DNA of 64,000 bases. It comes from Panorpa germanica. Taxonomy: Eukaryota; Arthropoda; Insecta; Mecoptera; Panorpidae. The stretch's first letter is position 1. Each line of letters opens with the position of its first letter. Below the pieces are notes generated by a model that had not been told where the DNA came from, ran no database searches, and saw only the letters and a program-made list of their open reading frames with translations. Of the stretch, positions 37,480-49,583 are shown piece by piece. Made by a program: the position numbers and the translations under genes. The stretch spans positions 13,517,331-13,581,330 of the forward strand of contig OY783210.1 in the NCBI GenBank assembly GCA_963678705.1. Direction: 5' to 3'.

Positions 37480-37755
37480 CATAAAGGTTTAAGAATAGAG
37501 TGCGCGAAAGGTACGTCAGCGTGTAAGAGGAAGCGATAAAGGCAAAGAGAGAGATGGCTGCCGAGTATCCTATTTGTCTCTTTCTAGGCGCACCGCTGCT
37601 GCTGCCTTGGCTGATTGGCGGTGAAGTAGGGGGTAAACAAACAAGCAGACGCAGTGCTCGGCTAGAAAGAGACATAGAGGACACTCGTCAGCTACTTCTC
37701 TCAGCCTTTATAGCAGTATTCAGCCTCTTGCGCACTCTATTCTTATACCTCTATG
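37480..37755. mobile_element. hAT-type MITE with 8-bp TSD
   Basis: A 276-bp element with TIRs CATAAAGGTTTAAGAATAGA and CATAGAGGTATAAGAATAGA (continuing GTGCGC, 26 bp, 2 mismatches). It is flanked by the perfect 8-bp direct repeat GTATCGAC at 37472-37479 and 37756-37763. The CA..TG ends and 8-bp TSD are diagnostic of hAT-like elements. The overlapping open frames on both strands (37454-37772) are not genes. A diverged half copy is at 2139-2301. Confidence 0.9.
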
Positions 37756-37959
37756 GTATCGACTGTAAATGAATGACAATTAGAACACGTGCATCCTAAA
37801 GTTTTTGATCAAAGCAACTTTATGGCCGGTACTGATACGGTTTACGAATATAACTTCAGTGGGGTATGCTCTTATCCGAATAAAAGGCGTTTGTACGATC
37901 ACGCATGTGTGGACACGAAAACGAACGTATTCAGTTTAATGTTAGTAAATAGAACAGAT

Positions 37960-38225
37960 TAAGGTGTTTGAATATTTGCTTTGGTACCATACTCACATGC
38001 GTTGAGAGCTATGACCCATACTTAACAATAATATTACCCATAATTAACAAGTTTTGACAAGTATACAACAAGTAGTAAACAAATAACTGATATAACCTTA
38101 CTTTTACATTCTTTAAATGATTGTGTCAAAGTTTAGGTATTGAATATTTGCCGTATTTTGTCAACATGTGCAGACAAATGTTTCCGAATGATCATGTTCA
38201 CAGCACGAATAACCAAACATGCAAA
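37960..38225 (+). repeat. Dispersed repeat family C, copy 3
   Basis: GGTACCATACTCACATGCG, ATATTACCCATAATTAACAA and ATAACCTTACTTTTA match the copies at 9795 and 41385 (inverted). Confidence 0.6.
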
Positions 38226-39228
38226 TTCATTTGACAGGACGCATTGGATACTTGCGGTACTGACACATGCACCACGTGGTTGTAATTGAATTCGGCTGAT
38301 GCGATGCGAAAGCCTTTTACGCGTGGATGCTAACCTTAAGGTTGAGTCACGTACGTCTTGCAGCTCGAGGCTTGCGGCTAGCGGCCCGCGGTTCCTTGTT
38401 GCTTTAATGAATACGATGTTAGATTAATCATTAACAGATAGGATTATTAAAAGTTGTATTTAATAAGAAAGTTCAATAACATAAGGTAACTGTGAATGAA
38501 ACATCGTAACGACGGAGTATTATTACAAGTGTACAGTAGTATTTAACAGAATAACAAAAAAAAGTAAAATATACATCCATAAATTACGTTTCCAATAAAA
38601 ACAAACCCTAAAAATGAGTTCACAAGTCCATTGATTGAAGGACATTTATTTTTACATTTAATCATTATAATTCTTTTAGAAAAGTGGTTTTACTTCAAGA
38701 ATATTGTTTTTATTAGTAATAATTTTCTTTCAAACTAGAAATATTAGCTGCTGGTTAACTCCTGCTTATAAATGCGTTTCCTCGATGCCCTGTACTCATT
38801 TGTAACTTTGTATCATTGTCGCAATAATTAATTGGATGCTGACAAGCGCCAATGTATACAGCTAGTAAATTATTAGTTACATCTACATCTTCTCTATTTC
38901 TCATACTTTGTTTACTTTTTGCTTGCGTTAGATTCTCATAAAAGATACATGCGTGCTGTCGAGATAATTAACTCTGTTTTTGCTTTTAGCCGTTAGTACT
39001 TACACAACACGTCAGATGTCAGCAGCAGCGCATCCGTGTGTCACTAACATACCTGTTTTCATGTCAAAAGATCGTGGGAATAGATTCCGGAAAACCGGTT
39101 TGAAAAATCATCTCAAAGTGGACATTTTTTTGAAAGACAAACTTTTGCAAAGGAAATGGATAACGGGTGCTTCAAATATCTGGTTTCTCGTGGTGGATCG
39201 TGGTTCTTTCGTTCTTCTAACCTATTTA

Positions 39229-39800
39229 GGCCCGGTTTTATGGTTCGTCTTACTACCGAACTAAATAGCTAACCCTCGAATTAAACGAAAAATGTGTTTT
39301 ATCATCAAGGATTAACGCTAACTCGGAACTAAAATCGCGGAGTAAGATATCCCGTCATAAATCAAGGTTTAAATATTTAACCCGGAGTAAGTGTGCAACA
39401 GAGATAAAATATCATGCTATCTCAGCCAGTTTAGCTCTCATTATTATAATATTTTAGGTTATAATATTAAATTAAATTGTTTATTATGAATTTTGTGAGT
39501 GACCATAATCAATCAATAACAGATGATGAGGAAGATCAGCTATTATACAAATATAGTACTAAGTTGAGAAATCCGTCATTTTTTAAATGTTTTAAACCAA
39601 TAATTAAACTGAATCTGGCATTCCCATGGGTTTACAACTGTAAACAAATATTCGAATTTCATAAAATATGGTTTACGTCTCTACTAACTAACACGGGATT
39701 AAATTTGAATGATAAAACCCGCTACAAAAATAAGTACCGAACTAAACTAACTCCGGGTTTCATAATCCCCGAAGTAAATAGAAAACCATAAAACCGGCCC
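39229..39800. mobile_element. PIF/Harbinger-like non-autonomous element with TTA TSD
   Basis: TIRs GGCCCGGTTTTATGGTT (left) and, reverse complemented from the right, GGGCCGGTTTTATGGTT. It is flanked by TTA on both sides (39226-39228 and 39801-39803). GGGCC-type TIRs and a TWA 3-bp TSD are the signature of PIF/Harbinger. It is 572 bp long with one open frame (39477-39791, about 100 codons) of no recognised family; no nuclease motif was seen. Confidence 0.8.
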
Positions 39801-41384
39801 TTAGTAAAGCTAATAAACCATCTAGTACAAATATATGTACGATGAATATTTATAAAGAATAATTAATTGTGATAAACATAGATATTACCAAAATACAGGT
39901 CGGAAAGAGGAACTTCGACTTCCTTGTTAGAGAATTAATTAAAATCAAATTGAAAGTCTTCTTTAAACGTACCTAGCAGTAGTACTTGCTTGGAATATGA
40001 AGTTTGAGATATTTAATAGACCCAGAGAGGACCAACAAGGTTGTCAACATACCATGTTGCAGTGGATGTTGTACGGCATGTTCTAACAACAGTTGGAGTT
40101 AGATCGAAATTTTCTTATATTAAATTTAAGTATTTATTAAAATGATATTTAAAGAAAATAAGAAAAAGCAGCGAAAGTAAATCACTCTGCAAATAATGCC
40201 TCGGATGTAATGCTGGCAGCTTTATTGGTAAATATATTGCTTCGTCTGTGGTAGCAAGATGTTTGACAACCATGGTCGTTTATGGATCTTATAACGTTTC
40301 TGAAGTGTACTAAATTTACGGCAACGAAGCTACTATGTATATCGAAGAGTGGGTGTAATATTTAATCTAAAATGGCTTAAATTTTTACTGAATTTGATAC
40401 TTTACAACCCTTCTTAAGAATTATAATAATCTGAAAAATGGTAGATAGATTTGTGTTTTTAAAAAGCAATAAAATAATTCACAAAATATCTAAAGTATAT
40501 CTATTATCTATTATTTATCTAAAGTATACAAAACTGTATTTGAACAAATTGAATAACGGATTTATGAACCTTAAGGAACCTCGGCATCAAAGAGAACTCA
40601 TCACTTGACATAGGAATGGAAAAAAAAAATTTGGAATTTACTAAAATCGATAGTAAGGGACCATCCATTGACACAGTGTGACAAAACATGACAAGTGAAT
40701 GGTTTCATGAGGAAGTCATGATTTTCATGCTTTTACATCTAATCTAAAATTCGTCTACCAAGAAAAAGAAAATAAACATGATCAACAAAATAAGACAAAA
40801 ACTATTTCTTTAATTTCATAAAATGGGGAGCTGGCATACAATGTGTGGCAAGGTATGACAATGAGAAGAGGGGGGGGGGCAGAGTCATTGAATTTGTGAC
40901 ATAATTTATAAGTGACGTGACTCCTGAAATAAAAGAGCATCATCCAATTTTCCAGTTACTCATCTTTCCTAAAATATACATCAAGCTAAACTGTTACACA
41001 GCAAAAAGCTGCTAAGACCATCTAGCATCTATAACCATCAATAATTCCTCATGTTCTCTACAAATTATCTCAGGAATTCAACGGCACGAAGAACTAATAA
41101 ATAACAAAGAAAATCCCGAGAAGTAGTGAATGAAGATGGAAGAGTGACAGCTATAAGACAAGTCAAGCAGAGAGTCATCGTCATCAAGTACGAGTGCAAC
41201 GGATATTGCGTAAAGATCGTGTACACATGGTACACGTGTTCCATCGCTGCATTCTGCATTGCACATGCGCAAAGCGTATCTTGGCGGTGCGTGCCAGAAC
41301 AGTGATACATAATACAAAAGAACAGCGCTAGAATAAATCAAGAATATTATTATTATATGTAAATCTGGTGGAAACGTTGAACGA

Positions 41385-41600
41385 ATGTTTGTTTATGCAG
41401 GTCTGAGTATTCGATTAATTGTGAACATTCGTTTAAACTTTTAAAACATTCATTTAATTGAAATAAGAGTTAGGTTATTACAATTACTTGTTTACTATAA
41501 CATAAATAGTTGGCAGAAATTGTTAATTATGGGTAGGAAATGTTCAGAGAATTGCACGTTATGTTTTAAAGTCATAGTTGTCAATAATGTGTTTTTATGA
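41385..41600 (-). repeat. Dispersed repeat family C, copy 4 (inverted)
   Basis: TTGTTAATTATGGGTAGG, GAGTTAGGTTATTAC and CGTTATGTTTTAAAGTC are reverse complements of family C landmarks at 9795 and 37960. It ends about 125 bp before the myosin exon. Confidence 0.6.
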
Positions 41601-41725
41601 GCTTTTATTTACGTGAAATGGTTAAAATAATTAATGTACTTAAAAAGGACCCAACCATAATTAAATTTAACTTATTAGATATAGTTTGAAAACAATATTT
41701 TAATTGTTGTTACCATTTATTGCAG

Positions 41726-41989
41726 ACGCATCTTCGTCTAATGAAGCAGTCCACTTACAACAGCGTCTTCGAAGTCTTAGTACTGAACTCGTGACATTAC
41801 GTAATCGTTTACATGTCGGACAAACTCCTGGTAGTCCTCCTAAGGGTCCCACAGGACAACCACCTTGTCTTCAACATGGGCCTCCACCGTTGGGGCCTAT
41901 GGGGGGACCTTTACAACCTCTGATACCACCTAGAAGTACGTCACAAACATTGGCGCATCCGATTCCACATCAAGGGCCACCACCACAAG
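41726..41989 (+). CDS. Internal exon, myosin N-terminal extension (coiled coil + Pro-rich)
   Basis: Internal coding exon of the same gene as the exon at 52099. It is bounded by a pyrimidine-rich acceptor ending in TTGCAG and a CAAG|GTAAAT donor. It starts in phase 1 (first full codon GCA at 41728) and ends after the first base of a codon, so it carries about 88 codons. The first third is a short heptad-like helix (LQQRLRSLSTELVTLRNRL), a probable coiled coil. The rest is rich in Pro, Gly and Gln and looks disordered. On its own it has no diagnostic domain; its identity comes from the in-frame join to the myosin motor start 10 kb downstream. The base composition is clearly more GC-rich than the flanks. 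Alternative: an unrelated gene with coincidental phase, which I consider unlikely. Confidence 0.8.
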
Positions 41990-42917
41990 GTAAATTCTAC
42001 TAAAATTTACTAATTCTATTCTGAAACATCTTTAAGGCGTACTAAAATGAATAACTTGCGGATACATTGCAAAATTCTGGCAACATCTTCAATCAATATA
42101 ATTAATAACTCAATTTACTGAAATACTATATTAACAGACAATTAAATACATATACCTACAAACAAATTATCGCTTTAATGAGGTTAATCTGTACTAATAT
42201 AATGATCATTACCTCATAAAAACGTAAAGCTTTATTACCAAAATGATTACAACCAATTAATTTTGTTTTTACACAAGATGTTCCTCAAGTTAATCAATGA
42301 CTTCTAAGTAATCATCATTAATAATATTCAAAACTTTCTTTGATATCCATTTCTTGGTAAACATGAACATGATTCTTCGTATTCTAGCAACAACATGGGC
42401 GTCATATTAATGCCGTTGCAGGAAATTATATAAAAAGATATGTAATTGATAGAGTTTCTATTCGAGATTCAGTTTTGCTGTCTGATAGAGAAAAATATCA
42501 GAGTTTCCATCTGCATTAATAACCTAAAAATAAAGATTCAAATGGTATTTTATCAATAACGTAACATATATATTTTTTATTTATTTATTTGCCTTGACTT
42601 TTATTCGTCATAGCCACCCTCAAACATTTTATATATATATTTAACATTTTATAATTCTATTTCTAAATATTTAAATATTTCAGTAATTAATTTTGAATCA
42701 CTTAACAAAAATTTAGTATTAACAGGGAAAGTTTTAATCATATTTCACTATTGAATTTTGATCTTTGTAGACTATAATTTATGCTTTCAAATATAATATT
42801 AAATACTAATATTTAATATTAATTTTGTACAGGTGAGCTGGGGGTTTACAATGATTACCTTTGATTCTGATTATAGTTGATATAATTTTGTGGGACTCAT
42901 TTCTAAACCATCTTCTC

Positions 42918-43200
42918 TTACTTAAATTTGGATGTAACATATAATAATCCCTTCCTTTTAACCATAAGGTTAATGAAATCTTGATTTCTCAAATTGAAGT
43001 TCAATTTTTTTATAATATTAAAAATTTGATGTGTAGTTAATTTCATTTTCATCTCAATTTCCAAATTGATAGATTCCTTTGCCAATTTATCCGTAATTTC
43101 GTTTCGTCTTATTCCACAATGTTCTAGTATCCACATAAATTTTATGGCATTATTTTTAGTTAATAAGTTGAAATACAGCTCCTTAATTTTACGAGAACAT
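42918..43200 (-). pseudogene. LINE RNase H domain fragment
   Basis: The minus strand reads RKIKELYFNLLTKNNAIKFM, WILEHCGIRRNEITDKLAKE and onward. This is the C-terminal part of the RNase H domain carried by I/Jockey-type non-LTR retrotransposons (family pattern W-x-P-x-H-x-G-I-x-G-N-E-x-A-D-x-L-A). The conserved Pro-Gly is degraded to LE. The reading frame is still open to 42918, but no reverse transcriptase is attached, so it is a truncated relic. Confidence 0.7.
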
Positions 43201-46200
43201 TAAAAATAACTGTATTATAATGAACCCAATATGTCCTTGTAAATGTACTTGTAATTAAGTGATGTCTTGAAATATAATTGGTTAAACTTTAATGAAATAA
43301 CAAGATTTAATAAATAGTCTGGCTTGGGTCCACGAACAAGTCACAACTCACGTAACACGTAGTCGAACAGTCAGAGCTTTTTGTACTGCTAGCCGCTAAC
43401 GAACTTCATGTTGACTTCATATTGGAGACTGCAATGGCGTAATGGACAACGAACCTACTTTGAATGAACAACAAGTTTATTTTTTAATTTTTATTAACAA
43501 ATTCAAGCAAGCATATGCATGCGTATTGTGATATTATTTATGACATGCATACATTGTGTATAAATAAATTAATGGTTAGATGACACTAACAAATCGTTAA
43601 ACAAGTTTTATAAAAAAGTAGGTTCAGAATAATAAATAAAAGCGCTTTTAACTTAAGTCTGATGCACACAGATTAATTTAAATTAGTGTTTGTTAAAGAA
43701 AAATACAATGAACTAAATTGGCATTAGAAAGAGCTTTATTAAAATCAGTGTGGAGTGATGAACTTTGTGGCGCAACTAGTATCCCAGAAATAACCGAATG
43801 AACTTTACGTAAGTTGGTTTGTGTACATTTGTCATTAATTAGTGCTTATACAGATTAAAATCTCTACTAAGATCGCTAACACTGTTGTAATGTATAAGCT
43901 ATAACTCCACTAAGAAAGTATGAACAACAAATCATCTTACTTCTTTCTTTTTTTCGTAAAAAGGACGTGTTTTATTAATGAAGAACAAAATAACAAATAT
44001 GGAAAATCTATTTTGATGTTACTTCTAAAGTTTGATTTGTCTGTATGGCAAAAATTAGCTGATGCTTACAAACAATTTTTAATTTCGTTAATTTATTTAC
44101 AGGTAGGCAACCTGTCTATAATAAGAATTCTAGAAAGTTTTTTTTATTCTTTAAATTCAGTATGGTATATTCACTTTAGCATGCTTTATTAAGAATTAAG
44201 GTTTCTATTTTAATATTTATCAATACACCACTGTATCGAAGAAGTCTATATGTCTATGTCGAAGAAGTCTATGTTTATCAAAGTATAATTATATATATTC
44301 AAACTTTTTTGGAAACATACAATTTTGTACATAACGTACAAACATAACGTTTGTGTTTACTATTTCATGAAGACCGGATTGTTGAGATGGGAAAATGAAT
44401 AGATAAGTAAGGACTTTTTTAGGTTCTATACTATGGTGTGTTGATAAACATTAAATTAGAAACTTCATTTCATAATAAATCGTACTAATGTTAAACCACT
44501 ATAATACATCATACAGAAAAATTGTTCCAATGTGAGAGAAGCCTAAATCAAAACCCAAACCCACTGATCATATGTGTTAAATTAATATTTAATTTAGCAT
44601 ACGAAACTTAATTCTTTCTGTATACATATAATGAATAACTGATTTTCTCGATTGTAACATTGACTTTTCGAGGAAAAGAGATAGCATTATCATCAAAGTT
44701 CAACTTACAAATACAAGCAGTAGGTAGATAGTATCAAGATATTAATGTTATACAATACATAGTACTAACATTTGAAGTAATTTTTAATGAAATTAATAGT
44801 CAACTGTCATAAAATATAACAGAATGCACAACGCCTTCATGGTGACGTCACGTCACTGGTTTAACAGTCCACCATGTTTAAAATTATGTTCAATTATTAA
44901 GTGGGTATTCTGTGTAGAACTGACTTAACTTTTAAAGTAGTTCACTAGCAGATATTATGTTAATATAAGTGCCTATAATTTAAGTACAAAATTTCAATTG
45001 TTTTGACTAGCAAAATCTAAAACATTATGTGGGAATGAATACTCTACATAATTTAAATATGTATATGTAATAAGAAATTTTGAACAACTGGAAAATATTA
45101 ACAGGAAATGGAAATTTGATTTTCAACACACTGTATGTTTCTAAATAATTGATATACTAATTAATAATGTATTTATAAAAAAAGCTTGAACATTTCTCTA
45201 ACTCTTAACGTTTATATGGTTTAAATAGCTCAATCGTGTGCAATTAAGTTATTAAGTTAACTGAGTTATTAACGTTTTTGTATTTGAAAACATGGAACGC
45301 TAGTACAAAATTGCAAATCGATTGTCATTTTAGTACACTGTTGCCCTCTATATCTAACTATAGAACCATGAAGTAATGTTTCATCTTAAATTTAACGTTT
45401 AAAGATGCTTAAAACGCGTGCTTTTCTCGTCTTGAGGATACTCCGCCACGGATCTCTTACAATAGTGCAGTTTACCATCGTAGAGATCTTCATCAACCCA
45501 TGACCGATTAGTTCCACATGACGTTCAGTTGTACTTCGATACTAAGCAAGGAATTTCGTCTGCAGCGTGTACTAGCATATAAATAAATATCTTTGTTTAA
45601 TAAAACTAGGCTATAAAATAAATGAAACAAGACAAAAACAATAGAAAGAATGAAACAGCTAACAGCATTGCAGAATCGTGCAAATAATGAAACAGTAGAA
45701 AACTGAGAAATAAGTCTTGCAAAGGAGTTGTCTATGGTACAAAGAACTAAAGCAGTGATACTCATTCATTTCACATAAGCGGACCGGACAATAATAGAAA
45801 CAAAAATCTGAAAAGGTTCCACTCTTGTCTATAATTATACTATAACTAATTCTTTGAAACAGTTATCCAAAACGGATACTATTAATCCAAAAAGGTTATT
45901 TTATTATTTATTAGCAATAAAACAGATGGATAAAGGTGGGATGATGTGCCTTTGACTTCCGGTTTAAGGAATCAAGGTAAAAACCAAACGTGAAGCCTTC
46001 TTCAAACTATATATACGAGGATATATCTATATTTTGTTCATTGAGAGGTTGCTAGATGAGGCCAAGACTGCTTGCCGATATCTTCCTTCTGCACGAGAAT
46101 ATTCGATCACATTCAGCAGCTTTAACTCGTGAAGTAATGAAGTGAATAAATTCACTTAGTTACATTGGCAACCTCTTGAACATCCTTCATGTTGTCCACA

Positions 46201-46320
46201 CTTATCCTTATGTGACTAGGAAAGTTTTGAAGAAGTCGCTGCGATCGAGCAGCACGTGTGCAATTGACTGCTGAGGTAGTCATCTTCTTTTTCCATGCAG
46301 AGATCAAAAAGCTTCCTATC
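43201..46320. other. No gene seen (myosin intron)
   Basis: AT-rich intronic DNA. The open frames at 43920-44192 (+) and 45508-45765 (-) have no recognisable features. Confidence 0.5.
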
Positions 46321-46336
46321 CGATAATGAAAGTATA

Positions 46337-47181
46337 TTATTATTTATTGTTTATTGTTCGCCTTTCGGCTTTACAATCTACATTCTTAATACATATTTCA
46401 AATTACAATCAAATTTACATTATTCTCCACCAGCTTATTTATTCTCCTGTTCTTCCTTTCCTTCTTACTATTTCCGCCATCCACCTCTTTCCTTCACTGC
46501 CTCCCTTTAATAGCTGGCCGATATTCCTTTCGCTCGCTACTTTTTCCTTACACTCAAACTTAATGTGCTCCAGTGTTTCGTCCTCCGCTCCACACATTCT
46601 ACACTTTCTTTCCTCACTCTTTTCCCAGTATCTGTTTCCTTTTTCCTCATTTCCCAATCTAAACCTTGCTGTTCTTCTTATGTGTTTTATGTCCTTTTCT
46701 ATAAGGTACTGAGGCACATTATTTTCCCATAACCTCTTATATCTTTTATTGTAGTTACTTTTTTCTATTTTTCCCATTCTCTCCTGCTGTTGTATCTCCT
46801 TATCCCTTCTCCTTAGCTCCTCTTCCACGCCTCCTCGATCGCCATTCCATTCCTTTCAAAGTACTCCTTTCTCTTTTTTGGACCTCCTCCCCCCCCATTC
46901 TTTATGCTATCCTCTCTTATTTTCTTTAAAATTTTGCTTTCCGCTCTGTTCAATTTCTCCCCGTATTTTACTGCTCTTTCCCCTGTTTTAATTCGTATCT
47001 TATCCCTTTTTAGCTCCTCCATCACCATGTATCCTGGCGTGCACCTGTCCAGCCCTAGTACCCATTTCATATATCTCACCTGTATTCTTTCCAACTTTTT
47101 CTTGTTCCTTCCACCCCCAAACCTCTGCTCCATACAACATCATACTGGCTATCAGTCTATCAAACATCCATATTCTCTTTT
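46337..47181 (-). mobile_element. 5'-truncated non-LTR retrotransposon with 13-bp TSD
   Basis: An 845-bp insertion flanked by the perfect direct repeat TAATGAAAGTATA at 46324-46336 and 47182-47194. The minus strand encodes the end of ORF2 downstream of the reverse transcriptase. It reads RIWMFDRLIASMMLYGAEVW, then (other frame) RIQVRYMKWVLGLDRCTPGY, then (other frame) IRRTARFRLGNEEKGNRYWE. It ends with a Cys/His knuckle C-R-M-C-G-x6-LEH-x5-C. At least two frameshifts are present (about 47095 and 46820). The coding stop is near 46439, followed by a ~100-bp 3' UTR with the motif GCCGAAAGGCGAAC and an AATAAACAATAAATAATAA tail. The intact TSD implies a fairly young insertion. Confidence 0.92.
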
Positions 47182-47243
47182 TAATGAAAGTATACTATTA
47201 GTATATAGTAATATAGTATTACTATTGAAGGAAACTATCTCCT

Positions 47244-47568
47244 TTAAGAGCGTAACAACCTATTGCAGGTCTTAGCTGCCTCAACAGCACACTTCTTCCA
47301 ACTCAATCGGTCCAAAGCAACTCTTTGCCAGTTTTTTTCTTTCAAAGTTTTGATGTCTTCTACTGTGTGGTACAGCCCTCTTGTTGGTGGTCGTCCTCGG
47401 GTACGGGATCCCGTAGGGTTGTTAAAAGTGTATAATCTAGTAACATTGTCTTCAGGGGATCTCCAGACGTGGCCGAGCCATCTCAGCCTGTTGCTTCGGA
47501 TGACCTGTGTAACATGAGGTTGTTTATAAAGTTCATATAATTCAAAATTATATCTGGTTCGCCAGCAC
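47244..47568 (-). pseudogene. RTE/Jockey-like LINE C-terminal fragment
   Basis: The minus strand is open from about 47568 to a stop at 47244-47246. It reads WRTRYNFELYELYKQPHVTQ, VIRSNRLRWLGHVWRSPEDN, GSRTRGRPPTRGL, VEDIKTLKEKNWQRVALDRL and SWKKCAVEAAKT. This is the conserved post-reverse-transcriptase region of insect LINEs (family pattern RYN-x-ELY, RLRWLGH, GRP, DR-x-x-W). Its frame is intact; everything upstream is missing. The plus-strand open frame here (47263-47517) is its antisense shadow. Confidence 0.85.
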
Positions 47569-47983
47569 CCTTAAGTTAAGGATGGTTAAGGAAACTATAT
47601 AGAAGAATAATTCACTTCATTTGTATTTTTATAATTTACAAATAAATCTGAATAAATTATGATATAATAACAATAATATTATTAACTATGACTTAAAATT
47701 ATTAATAAAAGGAACAAATTAAAAAATAAAAAGAAAATAGCACATGCTAGTTAAATGGCTAGCTTTTCTTTGCCAATTTGCTATGAGCTACGGTACATTT
47801 AATTTTACATAATCTTTAAATTGACGAATCTATGTTTCTCCACAAATCTACGTATAAGAGAATCGACATTAGAATTTAAAATTAGTCGAAATTTTGTTTT
47901 GAGAAAAGTGCACTTACACTAAGTGTATTATAAGATAAATCGAATCGCGTAATGTATAAAACCTCTAAGGATAATTTATAGCT

Positions 47984-48166
47984 ATTTTGGAAGCATTAGA
48001 ATGTGTCTACGGACCTGTGATTGGAGATCACTACGCTAGAGTACAGCGTACTGAAGAAATGATCTTGCCGTTCTCCAGCATGGTCCATTATCTGTGTGTG
48101 GGAGAGTTACGAAACTCCGTGCTGGACCTGGAGTATTATGACGATGGGAACCTGAACAAAAACTGA
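47984..48166 (+). other. GC-rich open stretch, possible alternative exon or structured RNA
   Basis: Sixty codons open on the plus strand (including LECVYGPVIGDHYARVQRTE and MVHYLCVGELRNSVLDLEYY), ending in TGA at 48164. A weak acceptor (TTATAG at 47981) would put it in the phase compatible with the donor at 41989, so it could be an alternative 3'-terminal exon. The same DNA also has stacked hairpins: TACGCT/AGCGTA, GTGAT/ATCAC, CCAGCATGG/CCGTGCTGG and GAGTT/AACTC. I recognise neither a protein nor an RNA family. Confidence 0.3.
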
Positions 48167-49329
48167 ATTAGGTAGACATGTTGTAATAATACTATATATA
48201 TAAAAGAATATAAATATTTTCTACACATGATAACTCAGTAAAACAATTTACATAGCCTAGAAGCTTGAGATAAATGTCCACAGGTTCGTAGAATTGGCAT
48301 CAAAAGCTTTGGCTTTGTTAAATACTACCTGAAAGAGAAGAAAAGAAGGCAGGCATATGCAGCGGCATTATGAACACTTTCTTTCTGACGCGTCCTTTTG
48401 TTCAGTGTCCTTTCTTAGAGCAGTGTCCTTCATTAACACCTAACTCGGACAACCCTGATGTTTCAAACACATAAAACATCTTCCAACATAATGAAGCATC
48501 AGTGGGGATGTTACATTAGAATACTAGGAATCCCGATGTGCATTCGTATAAATATTTAGCATACAACAGCAACAGGCTTGTGCATTTTATCATCTTCGTA
48601 TGTGCATTGCTAGTTTCACAGCTCAGTGACTCCAGCACAAGAACAAGGTACAACTACTCCAAGGCATCTGGCCTCCAGTACAACATATAACTAGAATAGC
48701 AGGGGCAAATGTCAACAGCAACAACCTCTAAGATCACTTATTATTTAGCATTTACCGTTTTACCTTCACAAACTCCATGAAATTGAATAGGAAGTTTAAT
48801 ACGAACTTCTAAATAACTGAGGTACTTGTTTATTGCATTTATGCTGAAACACAAAGTTCTAAAAATAGTTTTATTGTACAGAAAATAGAATTCCAATATT
48901 CAGGATCATTGATTCGAACTCTTGACCTTTGTTAAACATCACGTTGTTTCATTGAAATGAACTTTTTATTATCTGTCATTAAAGGAGCTGATCATGAACT
49001 CTGGAAGACTATTAAAACGGTAAGTGTGGAAAACAAGAATACTTAATTGCTTATAGTCAAATATCTTCATGGATGTTCTGATGAGAGTTAAATTTTAAGA
49101 TCGATTTGTAAAATTCAATACTTCTTCATTAATTAAAATCTTCGTATTGACAACTTGATTGAAGGTGATATCGTATCGTTTCCATGGAAATGATAACGCT
49201 AATGTTATATATTTTCTATATCACATAACTCAATCAGTTGGCATGATGATTTATGGCGCCATTATTGACAAATTAAATGAGATATTGTGAAAAAGTTACG
49301 ATCAAGCAAAGCAATAGCTTGGTAAGTGT

Positions 49330-49500
49330 TATTGTTTTGAACATCAGAAAAGTAGCGTCATTAAAATCACTGAAATCGTAAATATTGTACTCGTATTGAA
49401 ATCGTACTTAAATCGTAAACTAGTGGTCGAAATGTCATGAAATTTTGACACATACCGTTTGAAGGTTGGTACTATCTAAAAATCATATGGTTTTTTCAAC
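49330..49500 (+). repeat. Dispersed repeat family D, copy 3
   Basis: AAAAGTAGCGTCATTAAAAT, TTTTGACACATACCGTTTG and AAGGTTGGTACTATCTAAAA match the copies at 7420 and 20470. Confidence 0.7.
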
Positions 49501-49583
49501 AGCACTCTCTCATATATGTCATCTCATGAACTTATTATGTGATGTGGTAATCTTAAGTACACCACATTTAAAATCATCATCAT

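Noticed and set aside
41065-41341. Overlapping minus-strand frames of 81 and 87 codons
   Set aside because: Both are open in a slightly GC-richer patch, with no recognisable domains or splice context.
46295-47275. Long plus-strand open frames
   Set aside because: They are antisense shadows of the LINE coding sequence on the minus strand, which carries the recognisable motifs.
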